A stretch of 64,000 nucleotides of DNA, from the NCBI RefSeq assembly GCF_000003815.2, contig NC_049985.1, forward strand, positions 25,767,104-25,831,103, in the 5' to 3' direction. The stretch comes from Branchiostoma floridae (Eukaryota; Chordata; Leptocardii; Amphioxiformes; Branchiostomatidae). A program made the position numbers and the translations under genes. Positions 55,621 to 64,000 of this stretch are shown here, piece by piece. The notes under the pieces were generated by a model that searched no databases, was not told the DNA's origin, and saw only the letters and a program-made list of their open reading frames with translations. Position 1 is the stretch's first letter, and every line of letters begins with the position of its first letter.

Positions 55621-56201
55621 TCCATTTGAAGATTTGACAGGAGAAGGAGAAGAGACCAACAAAAAACAATATATTGCAATCCCATACTATGTATGGATTG
55701 CAATATAACAATATATTTCACCATACTATGTATGGCTGAAATATAATTAACATTTACAGTTGACGTATTCAATTTTTTTTATTGATTATGCAATTAGGTT
55801 ACATTTGCATATTCTATACCAAATAACACAAGTAGTCCGAAGTGTGAAAGAAAAAGACGGCTTTGTGGCATTTTCCCGACCTCATTAATTATGCAAATGA
55901 GACCCGAATTTGCTTGCTTTATGTCTAATGATGTTCATCTTAAGTTCATTAATCATTTTTGGTACCATAATATTTATTCATTTTCCTACGCAGAGACATC
56001 CAACGGCGCTAGCGACGAAAGGCAGTTTTTTTTTTTATTATCAATTATGAAAATGAAGAAATGAGGCATCTATTTGAATGATTGATATCCATTGATTTAA
56101 ATGAATTCCTCTCTTGTAGGCAATAACCAAATGTGTAAGTCACACTAGCGCTTGTCATACCCCCCCCCCCCCCTCATGCACTACTAGTATTTCCCACATC
56201 A

Positions 56202-58324
56202 CTAATCTAGCTGTCCCATTAGCAACGGCCTGATTCTTAACAACACCTTCAACCGTCCCTTTAAAATATGTAACACGTTTCCGTTTTGCAGTTCCTGTTT
56301 GACTCGTTGCCATGCCAGTTCCTGCGTGTCGCCTGCACGAGAACCATCGTACAGGGTATACGTAGTGCCGTATTGTCGGCGAACCTGTCCTGCAAGCGTG
56401 TGGACGGCGGCACGTGCATGTTGCGCCGCCATGCGGAATGACGCGGCTCTACATGTCACGTCAAACTCGACATGCTCCAGTCTCGACATATTGACGAAAG
56501 CCTTTGCCAGTGAGGAGAGACTGAGAGCCAGTGCGTTGTCCGACAAGAAGAGTTCCTGTAGCTCCTGCAGGTGAACTAATCTCTTTGCCATGGCTTCTCC
56601 TCCCACCTCGGTTATCTCATTGTTTTTAATGTCTAGAGCTCTCAGTTGTTTCAGGTGGGAAAATTTCTCCGCAATCGCTCTGACGCCATCGTCTCCAATC
56701 TTATTGTTTTGAAGAAAAATACGTGCCAGAGTCTTCAGGAGGTGCAGGTGTTCAGCCATTGATGTTGCTGCCTTTGCTGAAATGTTGCAGTTCACCATCA
56801 AGAGCGTTCCCGTACCTTCCAGATATGGGAAAAGGTTAACCAGAGCCGTAACATCATCATCTGACAGAGTGTGTTTAGATGGTAGGGATAACACAGCGGG
56901 AACACATATTAGCTCACTACCTGTGCTTGTTGTCACGTTCTGCAGTGCCTCCAAAGCGTTACGCACGACGAAAAAGAACTCACTGTACGCTGAGAAGCCA
57001 TGTGACGCCATGTACTCGTTTGAAGCACCAGTATTGACGCAGAAGGCAACAGCCTGGGCTAAGGTGCATGGGAGACTCCTGTCCAGAGCCCAGTACCGAC
57101 ACACCCAGGGCCAGAAGTACCTGTCTTGTAACAGGGACATCACGACATCGTTGGCAGCATAGCGTTCCTCCAGGGCTGTGGCGCCATCGCTGTTTTCTCC
57201 AAAGTACTCTCTGATGTACAAGGCCCACTCGGTTTGCCAATCTGCAAGAAAAGGACGGGAATACTTTTCTTACAGCCTCATTCTACTATACACAGAGACG
57301 AACCCACGTTCTCTCATCTATGGTTCGAATCTGCGTAGGAGAACTGTACAACCACAATCAATATTCATCCTCAATCCCAACTCCGAGCCATACATTTTGA
57401 TTCCGGCATGCCAGCAGGCAAGTACGTTACTGGTATATGAGGAGGGGCCATTACTCATAAAGCACATAGCAACATGCAACCTCGCATCATAGTGCTAACA
57501 AACAAGCCACATGTGTAGCTCCGGACAGCGTATCAACTCCGGACAACCTGTTAGACATGAAAAGTGCTAGCTTCAGACTATCATCACACGGGCAAAGTTG
57601 ACATCAGACTGAAAAGACTAACAGTGGTAACAGTTACTTTAGAAAATACACAAATCTTTTGTTTTATCTGCAACCATCCTTCTGATATTTTCTTTTTTTG
57701 TGTGTAGAGATATGACAGTGGTATTTGCAATGAAGAGTTCCAGAAAAGCAATTATCCTAAAACACCAGAGCTATGATTCACTGAAATTCAAATAGGGACA
57801 TCAACATGGCGATGAGCACAGCGGTGTGGCGCTACGTCATGTGAGAATGCTCTATTACTGCTGTGCAAATTCTCAAAGTAACGTTAACCTTTTATTCGTA
57901 CAAAACTGGACATCATTCTGTTCATGCTTACCTGTTCCCTCTGAAGTCGGTGTATGCGGCGAGGATGATGATGACATATTCGGTGTTGTGACCGGCAGTT
58001 GTAGTGACGTCATTGTCGCGGTCGTTGGTAGTGTTTTCTGGTTCATCTGGTGACAAACACAATAGAATCACTTGCCATATGTCATGATGACAATGAGAAG
58101 AGTCATTCACTTGAGGTGTGTTTGTGTGTGTGTGTTTGTGTGTGTTCGTGTGTGTGTGTGTTCGTGTGTGCGTGTTCGTGTGTGTGTGTGTTCCTGTGTG
58201 TGTGTGCGTGCTTGTAGATCGTGTGTGTGTGTTCATATTTGTTTATGTGCTCATGTGTGTGATCGTGTGTGTATTTACATTGAGTGAATGTGTGAGACAG
58301 AGGGTGGTATATACAGAAGCACAG

Positions 58325-58355
<31 letters not shown>

Positions 58356-60363
58356 CAGAGTGATATGAATGAATGACAGCTGATATGAATGGGAAACCTT
58401 ACCAAGTCGTCAGAGCGGTTGAAGACGACGCTGACCACAGCTGTCGCAATAGCGGCAATGATGACACCAACGCAGACAGCCACCACGCACCCTAGACGGG
58501 ACCTGGAGAATACGCGGCAGTTCTGACTGCATCTCGTGTCGTCATTATCAGTTCCTGTGAAGCAACACAAACAAACAGGGATGATTGTAGGACTCCAGCG
58601 TTTATATCAATGTGCTACCGTCCTCAGGGTAGAGTAGAATCAATTAGCATTGTCCTAGAGACATGAAAGAAACTGGTAGAAGGAATTCCTAAAATGTGCC
58701 AGGTGAATGCCTTTGGTTGTGCAGTAAGTAACTGCATTATAATTTGTGTACCAGTCTTAAGAAACTTATAGTTATGTGAATGGCACTGGTATGAAACTAT
58801 AAGCCAGTTCAAAGTGCATAATGTACATTGTAATCTTCTGGGTAGTCCTTCGGTATCGAAGATGGCTGTCATGGTCAAGGTACTAGTTAGGGGGTGGAGG
58901 GGGGAGTGAAAGGTCATATATGGCCTTGGCAGATACAAGAGACAAAGAATGGCCTTAAACTGAATTGTATGTGCGCACTTGGTACTGTGTTCTTGCTTAT
59001 AACTCACCTCTGTTCTGTTCCCTGACCCGGTGTCTCCTACAAGCTTCGTCTTGAGCGGCGACAAACTCGGGATCCAAATCGGCGTACACGTTACTTGATG
59101 AGGCTGACTTGCCCAGTCGTGTGTCGTCCATCTGGTAAAAAGGCTGTTCTTCTTTGTCACCATCGGCTGCTGAGACAACATCCATCTCGTAAAAGGGCTG
59201 ATCTTCTTGTATCTTATCTTTGGCAGCGGTGACGTCCATCTTGTAAAATGGTTGTTCTTGTTCATCATCAGCGGGGGAGATGTCCATCTCATAGAACGGC
59301 TGAGCAGAGGCATGTTGGATCGCGTCTTGAGCTGCCAGAAAGTCAGGGTCTAAATCGGCATAAACGTGGGTTGATAGATTCGACTGTTCGTCATCATTCT
59401 CGTAATGATGTTCGTGTTCTCTATCGTTCTCGTAATTATGTGTGTGTTCTCTATCGTTCTCGTAATTATGTGCGTGCTCTCTATCGTTCTCGTAATCATG
59501 TGCGTGTTCTCTATCGTTCTCGTAATCATGTGCGTGTTCTCTATCATTCTCGTAATGTGCGTGTTCTCTATCATTCTCGTAATCATGTGCGTGTTCTCTA
59601 TCATTCTCGTAATGTGCGTGTTCTCTATCGTTCTCGTAATGTGCGTGTTCTCTATCATTCTCGTAGTGTGCGTGTTCTCTATCATTCTCGTAATGTGCAT
59701 GTTCTCTGTCGTTCCTGTTATGTGCGTGTTCTCTATCGTTCCTGTTATGTGCGTGTCCTCTATCATTATCGTAATGTGCGTGCTCTCTATCATTATCGTA
59801 ATGTGCGTGTCCTCTATCATTCTCGTAATGTGCGTGTTCTCTATCGTTCCTATCATGTGCGTGTTCTCCATCGTTCCTGTTATGTGCGTGTTCTCCATCG
59901 TACCTGTTATGTGCGTGTTCTCTATCGTTCCTGTTATGTGCGTGTTCTCTTTCGTTCCTGTTATGTGCGTGTTCTCTATCGTTCTCGTAGTGTGCGTGTT
60001 CTGTATCGTTCCTGTTATGTGCGTGTTCTCTATCGTACCTGTTATGTGCATGTTCTCTATCGTTCTCGTAGTGCGCGTGTTCTCTATTGTTCTCATAATT
60101 CGTGTTTTCATGATTTGGAAAATCAGCTTCTCCGTTTCCAGCATATCTAAGGACAGCGTCCTCTCCGTATTCTATAACAGGCTTCAAAACTGCGCCTGGA
60201 TCTTCCCTTGCACGCAGTGCCTGTCTCTGCCAGTCGAGGATCCGTTTTGTGGACCAGAACCTCTGTCCCACCCGTCTGACGTACAGCGGGTCCGGCGGGC
60301 GGCAAGGTGCATTGGCCGGGTGAGGTGTTCGTTCCTTCGGTCGAACCGCAGCGGACTGAGACA
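56202..60363 (-). CDS. Type II membrane protein with His-rich repeats and C-terminal LRRs, 5' incomplete
   Basis: Four phase-consistent exons: 59008-60363, 58403-58554, 57932-58046, 56202-57241; stop at 56202-56204. About 886 residues are visible, the start being in an unseen upstream exon. Order: basic segment (LYVRRVGQRFWSTKRILDWQ); about 25 nonapeptides of the type YENDREHAH; VYADLDPDFLAAQD and again VYADLDPEFVAAQD, with four (Q)PFYxMD motifs between; transmembrane helix GCVVAVCVGVIIAAIATAVV flanked by RSRSR before and NRSDD after; Thr/Ser-rich linker; a domain starting WQTEWALYIREYFGENSDGA; then RNI-type leucine-rich repeats (LARIFLQNNKIGDDGVRAIA, LRALDIKNNEITEVGGEAMA, LQELFLSDNALA). Positive residues before the helix predict N-in/C-out topology, so the LRRs would be outside. 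No NACHT, death-fold or TIR domain. The gene is unrecognised; a receptor role is inferred. Confidence 0.8.
58110..58360. repeat. GT-rich and GAAA microsatellites in an intron of the LRR gene
   Basis: (GTGTGT/GTTCGTGT)n at 58117-58285 and (GAAA)n at 58325-58353, between exons 57932-58046 and 58403-58554. Open frames here are low complexity only. Confidence 0.85.
59396..60095 (-). repeat. Coding minisatellite, 27-bp unit (nonapeptide YENDREHAH)
   Basis: About 25 units, 27 bp each with a few 30-bp forms (DYENDREHAH), within the first visible exon of the LRR gene. Two subtypes alternate, YENDREHAH and NRNDREHAH. The exon frame is kept throughout, with no stop and only in-frame length changes. 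The three plus-strand frames are also largely open because the unit lacks stops. Confidence 0.95.
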
Positions 60364-60381
60364 CTGAAATATCAAGGATAT

Positions 60382-61340
60382 CAAGGAAATTATTCCACCC
60401 CAGATCTGTGACCGCACTACATACAGCCTTCGTGCTAATCAAAATTATATCCAAATTCCTTCTAGAACTGAGAAGTACAGGAGATCATTCTTACCTTCCT
60501 CTGTTCTTTCATGGAATAAACTACCGCTCACTACCAGAGTATCTCCCTCTGTTGCTAGCTTCAAAAATGAGTTGGAGTCTTTTTTCTATAGACCTCCTAC
60601 CCACCTTCACTTCTCGCATGGTCCCAGATACCCAGCAATCCATCTCACTAGACTTAGACTTAACTTCGGTCAGTTGAATTTCCACCTGTTCCAACATAAA
60701 TGTGTAAATAGTCCTATGTGTAGATGTGGCCACCCTAACGAATCAACTATACATTATTTTCTACACTGTCCTCTATACAATGATGCAAGACTTGATATGT
60801 TGTCATCTTTAACCACTATGTTCATGCAGGGTATCTTACCATTTGACCCAAGACACACCACTGAAAATATTTTATGCTCAACCTTACTCAGGGGAAACCC
60901 AGTACTATCTACCATTCAGAACTGTCATTTATTTGATGTTGTACTTAAGTTCATCAAACAGACAGATCGTTTTAGCTGAACCTTATTTGATTATTTCTAA
61001 GTTTGTTTATCAGCCATATGTCACTCTGTTGTTTGATTCCTTGTTTATTTTCATGTAGTTATGTCTTGTGTTCAATAGACAGGTTGTTTAAGTTGATTTA
61101 TAACCTTATTTGATTACTTCTAAGTTTGTATGCCAGCTACACGTCACTTTGTTATTTGATTCCTTGTTGTTTTATTTCATGTCGTTATCATTATCTCTTG
61201 CCTTTGTTATTTAGCATTTGTAGTCCTGTATGTGTGTCTTTATTTTGTTTATGTACATTTGGTGAAGGCCTCGATAAGCAGGGTCTGCTTTCCGTCTCAT
61301 CCTCTTTAAAGAAATGTGAATAAAAAAAAATAAAAAAAAA
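60382..61340 (+). mobile_element. 5'-truncated LINE (non-LTR retrotransposon) 3' end
   Basis: Frame 2 encodes a C-terminal retrotransposon tail: RSFLPSSVLSWNKLPLTTRV, SFKNELESFFYR, then a zinc-knuckle-like CRCGHPNESTIHYFLHCPLY, stop at 60977-60979. Its 3' UTR contains a 94-bp tandem duplication (ttgattatttctaagtttgt / ttgattacttctaagtttgt) and ends AATAAAA-rich. AAGGATAT flanks it (60374-60381; 61339-61346). It lies antisense in the intron 18 bp upstream of the acceptor of the LRR gene exon at 60363. CxC...H...C tails occur in CR1-, L2- and Jockey-type LINEs; the clade is not resolved. Confidence 0.8.
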
Positions 61341-61420
61341 GGATATGTTATGACGCGACAAAAGGTTAAGAGACAAATTTGTGATGTTACTGGAATATGT
61401 CATTTTATTCATGCCCATAG

Positions 61421-61482
61421 AGAAAAAAAAAAAAAAAAAAAAAAAAAACAAAAAAAAAAAAAAAAAAAAAAAAAACTAGCTA

Positions 61483-61514
<32 letters not shown>

Positions 61515-61527
61515 AAAAAAAAAGAAA

Positions 61528-61568
<41 letters not shown>

Positions 61569-61588
61569 AAAAAAAAAACCAAAAAAAA

Positions 61589-61626
<38 letters not shown>

Positions 61627-61688
61627 AAAAAAAAGAAAAACCGAAAAAACCAAAAAAAAAAAAAAAAAAAAAAAAAAACAAAAAAAAA

Positions 61689-61721
<33 letters not shown>

Positions 61722-61745
61722 AAAATTAAAAAAATAAAAAAAACA
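61421..61745. repeat. Interrupted poly-A tract, about 325 bp
   Basis: Almost pure A with scattered single C, G or T. No retroposon body abuts it on the left. A tract of this length with irregular single-base interruptions could be genuine or a consensus artefact of reads across a homopolymer. Open frames here are meaningless. Confidence 0.85.
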
Positions 61746-61930
61746 ACTAATCTAATCAAGACAACGCGTACTATAAATCCATGACTCAACCTCTGCTTGG
61801 AGAGTACCTGCTATGGAGGCAAGGGAAAGTCAGACCCTCTGACAAATCAAGTCAGAATGCTCCTTTCACATCCGATATGAGGAGAATTGGTGACTAGGGG
61901 GGGGAGGGGGGCACAATTCCGCATCTGTAT

Positions 61931-62075
61931 GGAGTTCTTAGCCTCTACCAGGCTCCACAGGTTTCTGTAAAAATTTCATAGTAGACATTGGACAAATATA
62001 GATGCAATTAACATGCTACAAGAGTTCGCTGGCCGAGGAGTGCGGTTTGCGTCCAGCTAACTCCGCTGGTATCTT
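61931..62075. mobile_element. Partial foldback element (CCTCTACCAGGCTCC family)
   Basis: 'gcctctaccaggctccacag', 'aaaatttcatagtagacatt' and 'cgctggccgaggagtgcggt' follow the arm of the element at 15576-15867, but the second arm is missing. Confidence 0.5.
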
Positions 62076-62114
62076 ATCTGTCTAATTGTCCAAACGCTAA
62101 TTGTCCAAACGCTA

Positions 62115-62510
62115 AACGGTCTTGTGCCCTTGGGAAAGGCACTTTACACGACTTTCCTCACTCTCAAGTGAAAAATGAGCCGTCCCTCGGATAGGACGTT
62201 AAATGGAGGTCCCGTGTATGGGGAGAGCCATACCCCATGCACGTTAAAGAACCCGTGCGATGGCGCGGTGTGCGTTGGTGCAAATCCTTCTGTCGGAAGT
62301 TGGTGTTTCACTACAAATCACCCGGATGGAGGCCTGGCGACCTCTGTCTCGTATCAGCCACATGGTGATCTACATCATTCACCCGGACGGGTGTGTCACC
62401 CCGTAAGGGGAGGTATAACCCGTCGTTGTGCGAACATGTGCAAACATGTATATAGGGCTCCCTTGGAAATCAGTTACTACGTTAACTGAAGGGACTACCC
62501 TAAAAGATCA
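62115..62510 (+). mobile_element. tRNA-SINE relative, head missing
   Basis: 'ggtcttgtgcccttgggaaa', 'cctcggataggacgttaaat', 'gcacgttaaagaacccgtgc' and 'tgtcaccccgtaaggggagg' match 52520-52880 closely. The tRNA-like head is absent; the boundary is at about 62115, after a duplicated 'aattgtccaaacgctaa'. Confidence 0.8.
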
Positions 62511-62778
62511 ATAAATTAAATGATTAACCTGTATTCACCAAACAAGAGGACAGAAGAAGTGGAATTCTTTAAAGAAATGCACAAGCTAGCTCAAGAAAAC
62601 GGCAGGACAGTTATCATAATATTTCCCTAACAGAATTAGACAGAACAGGAGGAAGACCCATTGACAACAAGAATTATGCAATAATCAAATGAACAAACTG
62701 CTTACTAAATTCTTTTGATATAGCTGATGTATATGGCGGGAATCAACCAAAAAAGTAGACATTATACTTGGCACAACA

Positions 62779-63370
62779 AGAGTTCGGAGACCTCATACCT
62801 CCATGAAATGTTCTGATTATGCAGATAACTCACATCTGCATAATTTATGCTTGCTTATGTAGACCTTTCACTAACTTACACAGGTCACAATGTTGACAGC
62901 CCAATTATTTACTACATGTAATAAGAAGAATTAGGACACTTTTCCACTAATTATGCAAATTAGGGAATTATTTGCACGATTAGAATATGCTTATCTTCCA
63001 CCTGCCACAAACTAAATCACATGTATTTGAGTTCTATATTGGAAAACACTGTAAATATAGATTTTCCTCATTAAATATCATGGAAATCCATCATTCCTAT
63101 GTTCTGTTATGCTCATTGGGAGATTTTGACAGAAACCCTCCTGCGGTTACAGGGCAAGCTGCTAGGGATACACACACACACGCACACACGCGCACACACA
63201 CACACATACATGCACACACACACACACACAGACAGACATAACAAAAACCATACCTCCATTTTTCATAGAAATGACATATTTACTCACTAAGAACAAAATA
63301 TGAAAGATATCCAACAACCTGGTCTTCAATAGGAAACTAGAGTTCGGCGACCTCATACCTCCATGAAATA
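62779..63370 (+). repeat. Direct repeats AGTTCGGNGACCTCATACCT
   Basis: 'agttcggagacctcatacct' then ccatgaaat at 62780 and 'agttcggcgacctcatacct' then ccatgaaat at 63341; a relative, 'gagttccgtcacctcatacc', is at 51121. They look like ends of a dispersed repeat. Between them is a (CA)n microsatellite at 63168-63232. Confidence 0.55.
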
Positions 63371-64000
63371 TTGAGTGTTTTTGTCGATTTTATGCTTGTT
63401 GATGATGACTTGTATGTAATGATATTCGTGTTATTTCTACTAGTTGTGTGGATAGTTATCACATGGGCACTATGGTAACATGCAGCAGGTGTGGGGAATG
63501 ATGTTTATATTATCATGTTATGATAGTACTGGCAACTTGCAAGGTAGAGAGTATGTTTCAGAATCCATAACAAATTACTGCGACACATCAGGATACAAAC
63601 ACATCTTCAACACAAGCAATAAGACACAAAATGTCCATCAACCAATACCCACATATAGGTTACGGGGACAAGTTTATGCCAGATATATGATAATCCAAGT
63701 ACATACCAACATAACATCAGCGTAACGCCACGTGGAGCACGAAACATCTAACAGCATAAAAGAAGTATAACACACCAGGTCCCCAAAGGCACAAGTGGAT
63801 GAATACAAAGTTAATTATCATATTCAAATTGTCCAGGATCGGCAAACAGTTGCTCTAAGGAATCAACTGTTACAGATGCCCTAACCAGTTGCTATATGAC
63901 GTCAACTGTTCAGATAGGGTAATACCAAACACATCCACATAATATATATCTAATAAAACCGAGTACATACTAACAAAACTTCAAGCAAGGTGGACCACAT

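Noticed and set aside
56202-57241. NLR-type immune sensor
   Set aside because: RNI-type LRRs are present, but there is no NACHT ATPase in the visible exons and a transmembrane helix precedes the LRRs.
59008-59400. Classical ITIM or YxxM signalling motifs
   Set aside because: VYADL lacks the preferred residue at Y-2 and PFYxMD has Met at +2 rather than +3. Tyrosine signalling is plausible, but no known motif is met strictly.
59248-60367. Plus-strand open frames of 300 and 320 codons (RVLYRSRNHV- and FSIVLVIMCV-type repeats)
   Set aside because: Antisense and alternate frames of the 27-bp coding minisatellite. The minus frame is the one that splices in phase into TM and LRR exons.
60364-60454. 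In-frame ATG upstream of the LRR gene's first visible exon as its start
   Set aside because: It lies in antisense LINE sequence across the splice acceptor; the target duplication shows that this DNA is an insertion.
61350-61789. Lys-rich and Phe-rich open frames
   Set aside because: Translation of the poly-A tract only.

Overview
This is a eukaryotic, intron-rich, repeat-rich window with animal gene structure. The protein similarities, the mix of tRNA- and 5S-rRNA-headed SINEs, many families of short inverted-repeat elements and abundant minisatellites fit an invertebrate deuterostome. I favour a cephalochordate (amphioxus, Branchiostoma), but this is inferred, not proven.

Three genes can be read. 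(1) Minus strand, 2023-13137: PLK4, the master kinase of centriole duplication. Eleven phase-consistent exons give 865 residues covering kinase domain, beta-TrCP-type phosphodegron, linker and the start of the cryptic polo box; the 3' exons lie left of the window. (2) Plus strand, 13818-46744: a complete HSPA4/HSP110-type chaperone, 19 exons, 888 residues, with a long 3' UTR to about 49245. The two start codons are only 680 bp apart, head to head, across a probable shared promoter with an ETS site, a CRE, an E-box and heat-shock-element dimers. PLK4 and HSPA4L are also neighbours on human 4q28, so the linkage may be ancient. (3) Minus strand, 56202-60363: the 3' four exons of a gene for a predicted type II membrane protein. 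Order: cytoplasmic region with about 25 copies of a His/Asp/Arg/Glu nonapeptide, repeated tyrosine motifs, one transmembrane helix, Thr/Ser linker, C-terminal leucine-rich repeats. I do not recognise it as a named gene. Two smaller coding fragments are an isolated acyl-CoA synthetase (ACSF2-like) exon at 49537-49668 and a possible terminal exon at 28830-28989 on the minus strand.

The most unusual signal is inside the HSPA4-type gene. Three of its splice junctions have been turned into minisatellites: the acceptor and first half of exon 4 (74 bp x 5), the end of exon 11 with its donor (17 copies), and the end of exon 17 with its donor (about 50 bp x 67, 3.4 kb). Most units keep an intact-looking splice site, so the spliceosome faces arrays of near-identical choices.

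Introns and intergenic DNA are a mosaic of mobile elements. They include a pair of inverted 1.55 kb TTA-flanked elements on both sides of PLK4, a TTAA-flanked MITE, an 8-bp-TSD MITE, foldback elements with a shared head and 11-13 bp target duplications, a 5S-derived SINE with a perfect 13-bp duplication, a tRNA-SINE with an empty-site control inside the window, a 5'-truncated LINE, and several families of elements built from a short repeated word. Stretches not listed (for example 50150-51650, 55800-56150, 57250-57930) show no gene I can support. All counts and coordinates were made by eye.
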